The notes: generated by a model from the letters alone, not told the origin. 64,000 bases of DNA from Ignavibacteria bacterium (GCA_016704345.1 JADJAH010000037.1:62001-126000), one strand, 5' to 3'; counted from the stretch's first letter, positions 8,395 through 18,810 are shown. A program made the numbers and translations.

Positions 8395-9444
8395 TTATTG
8401 TACGGTGATCTTGTTAACTTTTTGAAGTGCCTTTTCAATAACAACTTTTGGTAACGGAGCATAGCCAAGTTCAGAAGCAAAACTTTCTCCCTGTGTCAAA
8501 GCCCAATTCAGAAACTCCTTCAGAGTCTTTCCTTTGTACTGATCCTTTTGCTTTTCATAAATTAGCAAATAAGTATAACTAGAAATAGGATACGATTCTT
8601 TTCCTTTGGCATTAGTAATTGATTGTCTGAGATCATCCGGCATTTCATTAACTGATTGTTCGGCCGCTTTGGACAATGCATCAAGTGAAGGCTTAACAAA
8701 CTCACCATCGGCATTCTTCACATATGCATATTGCAGTTTGTTCTGCATCGCATATACCAGCTCAACATATCCGATAGAATATTCAAGTTGCTTGACGAGT
8801 CCTGTAACTCCCTCATTGCCTTTGCCTCCCTGACCCACAGGAAATCTAACGTCCTTTGCAACTCCAACTTTGGTTTTCCACTCTTCGCTAACTTTTCCGA
8901 GAAAATCAGCAAATACATAAGTTGTTCCACTGCCGTCAGTCCGGTAACATACAATGATGTCCTTATCCGGAAGACTAATATCAGTATTCTCCTTAGCGAT
9001 TTTCGGATCATTCCATTTTTTGATTGTTCCCATGAAGATACCAACAATAGCCTCGGGAGTGAGTTTGATCTCCTTAGCTATTCCCGGAACATTATATGTA
9101 AGCACAACCGATCCAATTACTGTAGGAATATGAATTATGCTGTTGTTGTTTTTCTGATTTGCCTTTTCAATTTCCTCCGTTGACATTGGACTGTCCGACG
9201 CTCCAAAATCAACTGTCCCCTCGGTAATTTGCTTAACACCGCCGCCGCTTCCAATAGACTGATAGTTTATCTTTGCATCTTTATTTAGCTTTGCATATTC
9301 ATTGAACCATTTAGAATACAGAGGATATGGAAATGTTGCACCGGCCCCATTGAGCTGTGAGGTTTTCGGAGTATCAATTTTTTCATTCTTACCGCATGAG
9401 ATAAGAAAGAGAAGAGCTATTGAGAAGATTAACGATTTGATCAT
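8395..9444 (-). CDS. pstS: Phosphate-binding lipoprotein PstS
   Basis: 349-residue phosphate-binding protein of the PstSCAB importer. The lipobox LISC gives lipidated Cys17, so it is tethered at the membrane. The mature part starts with NGAGATFPYPLYSKW, the PstS signature, then SIGSGGGVKQI (about 62-72), VDFGASDSPM (about 77-86) and RTDGSGTTYVF (about 168-178), the loops that wrap phosphate. It is the first gene of the operon, so probably phosphate-starvation controlled. No PhoB or PhoR gene is in view. A small palindrome and a Bacteroidota-type -7 box lie just upstream. Confidence 0.95.
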   Translation of the reverse strand: MIKSLIFSIALLFLISCGKNEKIDTPKTSQLNGAGATFPYPLYSKWFNEYAKLNKDAKINYQSIGSGGGVKQITEGTVDFGASDSPMSTEEIEKANQKNNNSIIHIPTVIGSVVLTYNVPGIAKEIKLTPEAIVGIFMGTIKKWNDPKIAKENTDISLPDKDIIVCYRTDGSGTTYVFADFLGKVSEEWKTKVGVAKDVRFPVGQGGKGNEGVTGLVKQLEYSIGYVELVYAMQNKLQYAYVKNADGEFVKPSLDALSKAAEQSVNEMPDDLRQSITNAKGKESYPISSYTYLLIYEKQKDQYKGKTLKEFLNWALTQGESFASELGYAPLPKVVIEKALQKVNKITVQ

Positions 9445-9462
9445 TCGAAAGGTTTATTTCTT

Positions 9463-9488
9463 CAAAAATACTCAAACAGAGTTTCTGT
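9463..9488 (-). promoter_or_regulatory. Possible pst promoter -7 box with adjacent palindrome
   Basis: On the minus strand TATTTTTG (9470-9463) matches the Bacteroidota -7 consensus TAnnTTTG, about 20 bases before the pstS ATG. Just upstream, ACAGA-N3-TCTGT (9476-9488) is a short palindrome that could be an operator. No convincing -33 TTG at the usual spacing was found, so the call is tentative. Confidence 0.3.
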
Positions 9489-9519
9489 CTGTGTAAACAA
9501 ATTGTAAAGTGAATATAAC

Positions 9520-9553
9520 AAAAAAGCCCACCCCTTTACAAAGGAATGGGCTT
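9520..9553 (-). terminator. Rho-independent terminator after the first LVIVD gene
   Basis: On the minus strand AAGCCCATTCCTTTG pairs with the following AAAGGGGTGGGCTT (one interior mismatch) and runs into six T's. It lies 30 bases past the stop at 9584 and insulates the pst operon from the upstream LVIVD genes. Confidence 0.8.
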
Positions 9554-9583
9554 CTGAATATTCAGATAAGTATTTGTTAAAGA

Positions 9584-10976
9584 TTATTTAACAATCGTCA
9601 TCTTCTTTGACTGAACAAAATCTCCGGTATTAATCGTGTACACATAATTGCCGCTTGAGAGACCATACTTAGCTGCATCGAACTGCACTTCATATTTTCC
9701 GGCATCTCTTCTGTCATTAACAACATCTGCTACTTCCTTACCTTGAATGTCATAGACTTTCAAGACAACCTGAGAATTTCGTGGCAATTCAAATGTAATC
9801 TTCGTTGACGGATTGAATGGATTTGGATAATTCTGATTGAGCGCAAATCCTTCAGGAACAGTTCCATTGATACCCGAAGTAATATCTGTTAAAGGGAAAT
9901 TTGTCTTCAAGACATAAAGTCCGGTTTGTCTGTCAGATGCAATGATCTTTCCGGAAGGCATCATATAAACTCCCCAGCAACCGTTATAGCTCTCATTGTT
10001 ATTCTGCGGATAAGTATCGTACCAGGCAACTTCAACAGGCATGTCAGGATTTGAGATGTTAACCACTCTTACACCGGCTGCATAATGGGCAATCACTGCA
10101 TAATTTCCATAAATTTCAATGTTATGAACAATAGACGTTGTAATGCCGGTTGGCTGCCAGCTAGTCACAAACACCGGGCTGCTGACATTCTCGATATTCC
10201 ATACCTTGAGACGATACGGCGCTGTGCCTATTTCATCTGTCACAAACAATCTCTTTCGGTTTGTTGTAAGGGCAGTATTGTGAGGACCGGCTCCCGGAAG
10301 ATTTGTAAAGGTTGTTATGGTTGACATTGAGTTCTTATTTGTCGCATTGATTATCGAAACATTCCCGTCGAATACATTTGCAGTATAAATTGTGTCGTTT
10401 ACTACCCTGCAATCATGCACATAATAAGTAGTCCATTTGCCTCTGACCACTGGTGTCTCCGGATCATTTGTAAGATCAAGAATCGCGATGCCTCCGTTTG
10501 AGACAAAACTCGAGTTGGCTCCGCTCAGATATAAATAAGGTCCGGACTGAGAGATAGTATGAGTAGTGCTATGACTTGGCGGTACAAACTTTTTTACAAA
10601 ATGAACTGAATCAGGTAAGTACTGAAGATCCACTATCTGAATGCCGCTGTTGTTAGCTTCAGAAACAATGTAAGCATAGTGAGAATAAGTTTTCATTTCT
10701 CTCCAAGCTGAAGTTGGTCCTGTCAGAAAATCAACTTCTCTAATATTTGCAGAATCCGTAACATCAACAAAAGCGGTGCCCGATGCACAGCCCAGTATAG
10801 CATATTCTCTTCCGTTCGGAGCCGTATAACCCCAAACTGCAGAGTACAAAGTAGTACTTGGGTGTTCGTTTAGATTTCAGAAGGAGATACATATTTTGAT
10901 TCGGTAATTGAGCCTCTGCAAAGTTCACCATGCAGAAAACTAGTAGGACAAAAAATCCAAAGCGCTGTTTTTTCAT
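9584..10976 (-). CDS. LVIVD-repeat T9SS cargo protein, copy 1 (frameshifted near its N-terminus)
   Basis: Choice-of-anchor-B type secreted protein with LVIVD beta-propeller repeats (for example VRVVNISNPDMPVEVAWYD) and a T9SS sorting tail with NYPNPFNPSTKITF, ending KKMTIVK. The long frame (9584-10849) starts in the middle of the fold. The signal peptide and mature start (MKKQRFGFF...EAQLPNQNMYLL) lie in another frame at 10976 to about 10878. Removing one base near 10875-10877 (a run of three A's on the minus strand) joins them into about 463 residues, matching the 461-residue paralogue just upstream. The breakpoint is far from any obvious structure, so an assembly error or a recent mutation is likely. 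Exported to the cell surface if intact; function unknown. Confidence 0.85.
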
Positions 10977-10998
10977 TTTAATTATATTCTGGTAAATG

Positions 10999-12384
10999 TT
11001 ATTTGGTTAGAACCATTTTTTTGGTTTCGGAAAAATTGCTCTTCGAATTCTTCACATCCATTCTGTAGAAATAAGTTCCACTCGACAAACCAAGTTTGCC
11101 CGCATCAAATTTTACTTCATAATTACCTGCGTCTCTTCTGTCGTTAACCAGTTGAGCAACTTGAGCACCTCTTATATCAACGATGTTAAGAACTACATTT
11201 GCATTCTCCTTCAAAGCAAATCTTATTGATGTAGAAGGATTGAATGGATTGGGATAATTTTGTTCAAGACTAAAATCTTCCGGGTTTGTTATTGCACTGT
11301 TTGATGTTCCTGTCATTGGAAAGTTTGTTTTAATGACAACCAATCCGTTGCTCATATCCGAACCAATTATCTTACCTGATGTTCTGAACATGTAAACTCC
11401 CCAGCATCCGTTGAAATTATTATTGTTGTTATTTGGATATGTATCGTACCAGGCAACTTCAGTTGGAAATAAAGGTGTTGAAATATCAAGTATTCTTATT
11501 CCAGCAGTATAGTGCGCTATCACAGCAAAGTTTCCGTATATCTCAACATTATGAACAATCGAATTTGTAATTCCTGTCGGCTGCCAATCCGCCACGCGAG
11601 TAATGGCATCAAGATCGCTGATATCCCAGACGTAAAGTCTTCCGGCAGGACTGCTTAACTCGTTTGTTGTCAATATATGGCTTCTGTCATCCGTTATTGC
11701 TGCGTTGTGGGTCGAAACAGTTGCTGTAGGATATGCCTGCCATGATCTTATAGTTTGCAGACTGCTTTTATTACCGGCATTGATTATTGTCATCTTACCT
11801 GTATAAATATTTGCAGCCCAAATAGTATCATTTAAAACGCGGCAATCGTGAACATATTCCGTACTCCATTGACCGAGCTTTACAGGATTGATCGGATCGA
11901 TAACATCAACTACTGTTACTCCCCCGTTTGCCGTTGCATTACCGCCATTGAGATAGAGATAATGACCTGACTGAGATATTGAATGAGTCTTGGTATATGT
12001 CGGATATGACCAAACAGAGACTAAGCTAACAGAATCAGGCAGATACTGAAGATCAATTATCTGAAGTTTGCTGTTAGTACCTTCTGATACAACATAAGCA
12101 TAATGAGAATACGTTTTCATTTCACGCCATGAGCTGTTTACACCAGCTACAAAATCAACTTCTCTGATATTTGCTGAATCTGTGATATCGACAAATGATG
12201 TTCCTGTCTGAGTTCCGAGTATAGCGTATGCTCTTCCATTTGGCGCTGTGTAACCCCAAAGTGCAGAATAACTTGCGTAACTGTCGAGGTTCTTAAGGAG
12301 ATACGTGTTTTGATTTGGAAGCTGTGAATAAACAGATGAAGAAAGGAAAAGACAAATTACGGCAGTAAGCCAGTATTTAGGCAT
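10999..12384 (-). CDS. LVIVD-repeat T9SS cargo protein, copy 2
   Basis: 461 residues from ATG 12384, where a good signal peptide begins (MPKYWLTAVICLFLSSSVYSQ). An in-frame start at 12441 would add 19 unlikely residues. LVIVD repeats fill about residues 60-350 (IRILDISTPLFPTEVAWYD is one), forming a predicted beta-propeller. The T9SS C-terminal domain begins at NYPNPFNPSTSI near 380 and ends KKMVLTK. It is closely related to the downstream copy over the whole length (shared QLPNQN, GYTAPNGR, DITDSANIREVDF, NGCWGVYM), so the pair is a tandem duplication. The ligand or surface role is unknown. Confidence 0.92.
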   Translation of the reverse strand: MPKYWLTAVICLFLSSSVYSQLPNQNTYLLKNLDSYASYSALWGYTAPNGRAYAILGTQTGTSFVDITDSANIREVDFVAGVNSSWREMKTYSHYAYVVSEGTNSKLQIIDLQYLPDSVSLVSVWSYPTYTKTHSISQSGHYLYLNGGNATANGGVTVVDVIDPINPVKLGQWSTEYVHDCRVLNDTIWAANIYTGKMTIINAGNKSSLQTIRSWQAYPTATVSTHNAAITDDRSHILTTNELSSPAGRLYVWDISDLDAITRVADWQPTGITNSIVHNVEIYGNFAVIAHYTAGIRILDISTPLFPTEVAWYDTYPNNNNNNFNGCWGVYMFRTSGKIIGSDMSNGLVVIKTNFPMTGTSNSAITNPEDFSLEQNYPNPFNPSTSIRFALKENANVVLNIVDIRGAQVAQLVNDRRDAGNYEVKFDAGKLGLSSGTYFYRMDVKNSKSNFSETKKMVLTK

Positions 12385-12589
12385 TGATTCTAAATTGTGT
12401 TGATGAAAAAATTTTGTAAAAATACAGAAATTGAATTGCAATTTCCAATATTTTCTTGACTTTCCCGAATAAATGCAGAATCCTGGTTTAAATGATTAGA
12501 ATGTTAAGCAGTCTTAATGATACAACTTTCACTTTCAACTTTTAATTTTTGCCTTATTCTCGTAACTTGCAAAGAATTCGATCAATCAT

Positions 12590-12661
12590 GCCCCTGTGGT
12601 GTAAAGGATAGCACAAAGGTCTTCGGAACCTTTGGTCAGGGTTCGAATCCTTGCAGGGGTA
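12590..12661 (+). tRNA. tRNA-Arg (anticodon TCG)
   Basis: A 72-base cloverleaf. The acceptor stem GCCCCTG/CAGGGGT has seven pairs with a terminal G-T wobble. The anticodon stem AAGGT/ACCTT holds loop CTTCGGA, with anticodon TCG in the centre, reading Arg CGA/CGN. The T stem CAGGG/CCTTG (one G-T pair) carries the loop TTCGAAT. The variable loop is short and A73 is the discriminator. CCA is not encoded. It lies on the plus strand between two minus-strand genes. Confidence 0.9.
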
Positions 12662-12672
12662 CTTGTTTCACC

Positions 12673-15166
12673 TTACATTAGATTTACAGCATCAACATCA
12701 AAAGTGATCATTACTGAACGCGACATTTTAGTTTGGGAATGATCTCTCGCCTTTCTTAACACCGATGCAAGATAATTTCCTGCAGGGTCCTTGTCTTTTG
12801 GGGATTTAATCATCACGTGAAACCGGTGCTTGTCTTTCAGCTTAGAGAACAACGGCTGTACCGGCGGAAATACATTCAGAATTTTCTTCTTGTCTGCGGA
12901 TGTAATGAAGTTGTAAATCTCTTTGGCAGAATTCTCTGCTTGTGATAAATTCTCACACTTTGATTCAATCAAAGCAATGCGGCTGAATGGCGGATATGTC
13001 AGATCTCTTCTTAGCTTGATCTCCCTTTCATAAAATCCCTGATAGTCGTGTGACTTCACCGAACCAAATACAAAATAATTTGCATGATTAGTTTGTATAA
13101 GTACTTCACCTTTTTTGATGCTTCTACCGCTTCTGCCGGAAACTTGTGTGAGTATCTGAAATGTTTTTTCCGTGGCTCTGAAATCAGGATTCAGCAATCC
13201 TATGTCAGCGTTAATCACTCCTACCAGTGTCACATTCGGGAAATCCAATCCTTTCGATATTATTTGCGTGCCTGTCAAAATGTCGATCTTCCCGTCATAA
13301 AAATCCTTCAGGATCTTTTCATATTTTCTCCGGGAAGTAAGAGTATCTGAATCCATCCTGACAATCACCGCCCTTGGAAAAATCTTCTGAAGCTCCTCTT
13401 CCACTTTCTCAGTACCCGCGCCCTTGGGAGTAATTGCCATTGAATTACACTTTGAACAAATTCCTGTGTAGACTCTTGAGAATCCGCAGTAGTGGCACTT
13501 CATGAGTCCGAGCGCTTTGTGATAGGCAAGTGCGATATTGCATCTCTCGCACATCTCTACATTTCCGCAGGTCCTGCATTCAAGATACGAATGATACCCG
13601 CGACGGTTCTGAAGAATGATGACATTTTCCTTTAACATCAATCTTCTTCCAATCTCAAAAATTAAATCTTTTGACAGGAACCTTACACGTGTCTTTTCCA
13701 AAGTTTCCAAAAAGTCCCTCTTCTCTTCCTCGTCAAATGATTCTTTATCGCTCAAATCAACTATCTTGATTTCCGGCATGAAGCTTTCTGAAACCCGTTC
13801 AGGTAAGTTAACGAGAGTGTATTTACCGGTTGAAGCATTGTAGTATGATTCTATTGATGGCGTGGCAGAACCAAGCAACACAACTGCATTGTTCAGACTC
13901 GCCCTGTAAACAGCTGCGTCCCTGCCATTGTATCTGGGCGATGTTTCCTGTTTGTAAGAACTGTCGTGCTCTTCATCAACTACTATCAGTCCGATGTTTT
14001 TCAGAGGTGCAAAGAGAGCAGAACGGGCACCAATTACGATCTTAATATCACCGTTAAGAATTCTGTCAAACGTGTCTAACCTTTCACCTTCCGACAATTT
14101 GCTGTGAATAGTGCCGACTGTATTTCTGAACACAACTTTGAATCTATGAATCAGCTGAGGAGTAAGGGATATCTCCGGCACAAGAATTATGACGGTCTTT
14201 CCGGTGGCGATGCACTTTGAGGCAACTTTGATATAAACTTCTGTCTTGCCGCTCCCGGTAACTCCGTGAAGCAAATAAGATTTAAAATTTCCTATCTCTA
14301 TACTACCGGAAATTTTGTCAAGAGCATTTTGCTGATGTTCATTCAGAACTATATCCTTCTGGAGTTCCTGATACTCTCCCTCATGTTCCCGCATGACGCG
14401 CTTGTCGATTATTGTAACAATGCCAAGCTCAGAGAGTCGCAATATTTGAGACAGAGTGATTCCGGTCATTTCACTGATGCTTTGAAACTCAGCGCTTTCC
14501 GCTTCACGAACGAGTTTGATGGCTTCTGTATATTTGGGTGAACGAAGATTGTGTTCTTTTAGAATTGATGCAGCATCTTCAATTTCTTTTCCCGGACTGA
14601 CTATTTTCTGAATCCTCTCTTTTGTCGGAAGTTCGTAACCTGTAATTTCATTTATGATTCTTTTGTCAATCAGATTCTCAATGTATCTCTTGAGTTTGGA
14701 AAGTCCTGATCTTTTCTCAACTTGCTTCAATGTCAGAGCCTTGTCATCAGAGTTCATGAAAATATTGAATATCTCCTCATACATTCTGCTTCTGAATCCC
14801 GCATTGTCAAAAGTCTCGCGGCTCTCTCGGCAAGTTCATACTTAATTGTCGATGACAGATTTGACTTTCGGGGTACACAGGAGAAAAGTACTTCTCCCGG
14901 AGGAGCTATATAATAATCGGATATCCACTTACAGAATTTAAGAAGTTCGGAGTTGATAACAGGATTCTTATCAGAGATAAATTTTATTGGAATCACTTTC
15001 TTCAAGTGAGTACTATGCGACAGACTGACTATGATTCCGGTAACAGTTCTTTCCCAAATGATACTACAACTCGCTTTCCCTCAACAGCTTCATTTGTAAG
15101 ATGTCCGGGAATGGAGTAAGTGAAAAGAGAATGGAGAGGCAGGTCCAGCGCTATTTCGGCAAACAT
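12673..15166 (-). CDS. priA: Primosomal helicase PriA (two frameshifts)
   Basis: 3'-to-5' replication-restart helicase. The main frame (12673-14784) has Walker A GVTGSGKTEVY, the DEEH box (VVDEEHDSSYKQ), paired zinc-binding cysteines (CRTCG...CERC, then CHYCG...CSKC) and the helicase C region. The N-terminal DNA-binding domain is split over two other frames: 15166 to about 15050 (MFAEIALDLPLHSLFTYSIP) and about 15046 to 14815 (TVTGIIVSLSHSTHLKK to KYELAERAA). One added base near 15046-15052 and another near 14812-14824 restore about 831 residues, a normal PriA length. All domains are conserved, which argues for sequence errors rather than decay. It is monocistronic. Confidence 0.92.
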
Positions 15167-15224
15167 AATAAGCGAATTGTAAAATCAGACTTGTTTAAAA
15201 TGAAAGTCGTCAATGCCTGACTTA

Positions 15225-16703
15225 TCAGGCTTTCCTGAATTGAATCATTATAAAAGCTGAGATGAAAGAAATTATGACTCCAAAAAAAGTAAACCATGTA
15301 AGATTTAGCGCAGGCATCACTCCGAACTTCGGCAAAACAAATAATAATACAAGTACAAGAATTGCCAATGTATAAGACGTAATTGCAGTCTTGAGATCTG
15401 CAGACTTCATAAATACGCCAATCAGAAAAACACCTAGTAGTCCTCCGTAGATAAGTGACTGGATCTTCAATGCAAAGTCGACAGCAGGATTGGTTTCACT
15501 TTCAAACAGAAGTCCTGTGGACATTATGACTAATGCCCAAAAGATAGTAGCCAATCTTGAATACTTAAGCTTCTGCGCTTCGGAAGTGAATAGTTTACTT
15601 CCCTTCATGAGGTCGAAGATTGTAGTTGAAGCAAGTGAATTGAATACTGATGACAGAGTTGACATAGAAGCAGAAAGAAGTCCGGCAACAATGAGTCCTG
15701 CAATTCCAATCGGCAGACTGCTTACTATGAACATTGGAAAAATTTCGTCAGTCTTCGTCAGATTTTTCCCGTTCATCATTAGTGTCTTAAAGTCAGCTCC
15801 TTCGTAAAGCGTGTAAAGCATTATACCTATCACTAGAAAAACCGCAAACTGAAAAAACACAATTACTCCGCTAAGTATTACTGCCTTCTTTGATGAAGCT
15901 ACATCTTTGCAAGTGAGCAGTCTTTGCACCATCATCTGATCTGTTCCGTGAGAAGCCATTGCAAGAAATGCTCCGCCGATCAAACCTCCGATAATATTGT
16001 AGCCGCCTGTAAACATATCGGTAAAACTTTTTGGTAATGAGAAGATTTGAAATTTATCGGTAGGCATTGCAAATTTCAGAACATCATCCCAACCTCCCGG
16101 AAGCATCTGCCAAATAACAACAAAGGAGACAATAGCTCCGAACATATACACGAACATTTGAACAACATCTGTCCAGATGACTGCTTTGATTCCTCCTATG
16201 TATGCATAGACAACAGTAATGATCCCAACTATAAGTATGCATTCTGTATATCCCAGCCCAGTAATGAATTTAACGGGAATTGCAGTTGTGAAAAGTCTTA
16301 CACCGTCCGCAAATATTCTTAATATGATAAAAGTAACCGAAGCATATTTTCTCATCGGCTCACCGAACCGGTTGCCGAGAAATTGATAAGCTGTCTCGAG
16401 ATTTCCGGCATAGTATCTTGGAATGAAAATAGCCGCCACTACGATCCTTCCTAAAATGAAGCCCATGGCAAGCTGAAGAAAGCTCATGTTGGTCAGATAT
16501 GCAAGTCCCGGAATGCTGATGAAAGTAAGAGTGCTTGTTTCTGTAGCGACAACCGAAAAACAAACTGCCCACCACGGTATTTTCTTTGAACCAAGGAAAT
16601 AATCATTTGCTGAATTTTGCTTGCCAGAAGAAATTATCCCGAAAGCAGCAACAGCAAGCAAGTAAACAATTACAACACCGTAATCAAATGTAGAAAAATT
16701 CAT
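15225..16703 (-). CDS. Sodium:solute symporter (SSS/SLC5 family)
   Basis: 492-residue inner-membrane symporter with about 13 hydrophobic segments. Family features include the N-terminal KKIPWWAVCFSVVATETSTLTFI (helix 2 region), GGIKAVIWTDVVQ in the middle, and AGLLSASMSTLSSVFNS near residues 345-361, which holds the conserved Ser/Thr of the second sodium site. Substrates in this family range from sugars to carboxylates, and the sequence does not decide. It lies 12 bases after the metallo-hydrolase gene, so the two probably share a transcript, perhaps importing the substrate or removing the product of that enzyme. Confidence 0.9.
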   Translation of the reverse strand: MNFSTFDYGVVIVYLLAVAAFGIISSGKQNSANDYFLGSKKIPWWAVCFSVVATETSTLTFISIPGLAYLTNMSFLQLAMGFILGRIVVAAIFIPRYYAGNLETAYQFLGNRFGEPMRKYASVTFIILRIFADGVRLFTTAIPVKFITGLGYTECILIVGIITVVYAYIGGIKAVIWTDVVQMFVYMFGAIVSFVVIWQMLPGGWDDVLKFAMPTDKFQIFSLPKSFTDMFTGGYNIIGGLIGGAFLAMASHGTDQMMVQRLLTCKDVASSKKAVILSGVIVFFQFAVFLVIGIMLYTLYEGADFKTLMMNGKNLTKTDEIFPMFIVSSLPIGIAGLIVAGLLSASMSTLSSVFNSLASTTIFDLMKGSKLFTSEAQKLKYSRLATIFWALVIMSTGLLFESETNPAVDFALKIQSLIYGGLLGVFLIGVFMKSADLKTAITSYTLAILVLVLLFVLPKFGVMPALNLTWFTFFGVIISFISAFIMIQFRKA

Positions 16704-16715
16704 CGGCTGTTAATA

Positions 16716-17570
16716 TTATCTGTCCATTAAGTTGAATCTTTCCGTCGTCGAATAATTCCTTCCGTCAAAGCCAATCTTTGCACATTCATTAAATGGATCA
16801 TGTTCAAAAAGGACTGTCCAGTTATTGTCAGCAATTAATTTCAGATATTTCTTCTTTTCGTCCAGTGTGGTGAGAGGATAGAGATCATAACCCATTATGA
16901 AAGGAGCAGGTATATGTCCTGCGGTCGGTATGAGATCTGCGAGATACAGCAAGGTCTCTTTGTCATCGGATATCTTTATCATCTGCATGTGGCTTGTATG
17001 TCCATTGACGGGAAGGAGCGTGATGAATTCATCGAACTTATGTTCGTCGTTTGTGAATGCCAACCGGCCGGCGGCTTCAAGCGGTTTATAATTTTCCGGA
17101 AAGAAGCTTGCACGATCCCTGTCCGTAGGATTCAATGCCCACTCATATTGTTTCTTCTGAACGTGATAAACAGCATTTGGGAAAGAAGGAACAGAGTTTT
17201 TGTTTTCATCAAAGTGAGTACTGCCCCCGGTGTGATCAAAATGCAGGTGAGTCAGTATTACGTCTGTAATGTCTTCTTTAGTAATTCCATGAACTTCCAA
17301 TCCCTTTTCTAAAGTATACTCGCTGAAGTCCACAGCATATATTGAATTCAATTTCTCTGCAAGCTTGTAACCGATGCCGGTATCCACAAGGATTTTCTTC
17401 TTGCCTGACACAAGCAGTAATGCTCTTGTACACATATCGATCCTGTTTTGTTCGTCAGAAGGATTTGTTTTTTGCCATAGATTTTTCGGCACGACGCCGA
17501 ACATTGCACCACCGTCAAGTTTAAACAATCCGGTCTGCACTGGGAGCAATTTATATTCCCCTATCTTCAT
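16716..17570 (-). CDS. Metallo-beta-lactamase-fold hydrolase (lactonase-like)
   Basis: 284 residues. The zinc motif HLHFDHTGG is at 108-116, with further ligands in VNGHTSHMQ, LADLI and FEHDP. The layout (KILVDTGIG, then HxHxDH, then GHTSH) resembles the quorum-quenching lactonase and YtnP branch of the superfamily. No signal peptide is present, so it is cytoplasmic. It is the first gene of a pair with the sodium symporter downstream. The true substrate, whether lactone, ester or other, cannot be inferred. Confidence 0.85.
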   Translation of the reverse strand: MKIGEYKLLPVQTGLFKLDGGAMFGVVPKNLWQKTNPSDEQNRIDMCTRALLLVSGKKKILVDTGIGYKLAEKLNSIYAVDFSEYTLEKGLEVHGITKEDITDVILTHLHFDHTGGSTHFDENKNSVPSFPNAVYHVQKKQYEWALNPTDRDRASFFPENYKPLEAAGRLAFTNDEHKFDEFITLLPVNGHTSHMQMIKISDDKETLLYLADLIPTAGHIPAPFIMGYDLYPLTTLDEKKKYLKLIADNNWTVLFEHDPFNECAKIGFDGRNYSTTERFNLMDR

Positions 17571-17695
17571 ATATCAGAAATTTTTGACGGCAATTATATG
17601 CAATCCTGATGTAACATTATATGCAAAGATAAATTTTGATTTTGCTTAATAGGATTGGTATTGATATTTTTTGATTGATAAAAAATTTAACTCTT

Positions 17696-18775
17696 ATGAA
17701 AACGAAAATACTTCTAACTTTTTTTCTTGCCTTGCTGAGTTTCGGTCTGAATGCGCAGAACGCCTCAACATATTTCCCTTCATCTACCGGCTACAAATGG
17801 TATTACAGCAACACACCGCTTGATTCAATCAACAATCCAATGACTAGTCTCAGAACATATCAGATAGATTCATTTTCAGCTGTGACCAATTATCAGGGAC
17901 TGCCGGCTGACAGAGTGATGTCAAAATCTGGGCTTCTATCAATTGGTCAGCCTACTCCATATACCGATACATTGTATTATAACTTCCAAAGCACAAATGC
18001 TTCCAGCTATTTGAATCTCCTTGGGCTTCTGGACTCGCTGTCAATTCTCGACTCCACATTGATTGAGTTTATCAGATCACTTGATGGATGGTACAGCACG
18101 TATCGATTTGCGCAAACAGTTAATACAAACTATACTATTCTTTCCCGTGACACAACTATTCAGATAGATTCAACAAGCTTTCCTATACGAGTGTCATCAA
18201 CCGGCAGAAGGCTGAATGATCAGAGTGTGAATACAGTTAACGGAACTTATCTTGCAAAGAAGTTCATAATTTCATTCATCTTAAGTTACGGAATATCAAT
18301 ACCGCCGTTTCCTACAGTTTATGTTCCCGTTGTCACAAGACCGGATACCGTTTACATTGCTTCTAATTTATGGATCATCAAAGATATTGTGCCGAGTGTT
18401 AATGTTGACTTAACAGGTATCGGCATTCCAATTTCATTCTTCATTCCGGGAGCGGTCAGAGAGCTGACAAATCCGGCATCTTCTATTTCACAGTCAGGCG
18501 GCAATGTACCGGAGTCATTTTCACTCGGACAAAATTTTCCCAATCCGTTCAACCCTTCTACTGTGATAACTTTCTCAGTGCCATTTAGAAGCGAGATAAG
18601 AATGGATGTACATAACAGTCTGGGCAATAGAGTATCAACTTTGGTAAATGAAGATCTTGATGAAGGAAATTACACGGTTAATTTTTCCGGCGAGAGCTTA
18701 CCAAGCGGGGTCTACTACTATACTCTTACAGCAGGTAATTTCAGTGAAGTTAAGAAAATGATATTACTCAAATAA
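17696..18775 (+). CDS. Secreted T9SS cargo protein
   Basis: 359 residues from ATG 17696; a TTG at 17675 in the same frame would only lengthen the signal peptide. Signal peptide MKTKILLTFFLALLSFGLNAQ. The middle (about 25-265) has no recognised domain and is rich in Ser, Thr and Asp, with beta-strand patterning. The C-terminal sorting domain starts at GQNFPNPFNPSTVI and ends KKMILLK, so it is a T9SS type A substrate delivered to the surface or released. It is a single gene on the plus strand with its own terminator. Function unknown. Confidence 0.88.
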   Translation: MKTKILLTFFLALLSFGLNAQNASTYFPSSTGYKWYYSNTPLDSINNPMTSLRTYQIDSFSAVTNYQGLPADRVMSKSGLLSIGQPTPYTDTLYYNFQSTNASSYLNLLGLLDSLSILDSTLIEFIRSLDGWYSTYRFAQTVNTNYTILSRDTTIQIDSTSFPIRVSSTGRRLNDQSVNTVNGTYLAKKFIISFILSYGISIPPFPTVYVPVVTRPDTVYIASNLWIIKDIVPSVNVDLTGIGIPISFFIPGAVRELTNPASSISQSGGNVPESFSLGQNFPNPFNPSTVITFSVPFRSEIRMDVHNSLGNRVSTLVNEDLDEGNYTVNFSGESLPSGVYYYTLTAGNFSEVKKMILLK

Positions 18776-18810
18776 TTCTCCTCGACTTTAGAGCAAACAT
18801 TTCGAAAGAC

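Noticed and set aside
8718..9183. Two overlapping frames within pstS
   Set aside because: Both are shadows of the PstS coding region.
10764..10976. 70-codon frame as a separate small gene
   Set aside because: Its first half is the signal peptide of the LVIVD gene and its second half is a frame artefact; it belongs to 9584-10976.
14754..15005. 83-codon frame as a separate gene
   Set aside because: It is the second piece of PriA's N-terminal domain, continuous in family terms with both flanking frames.
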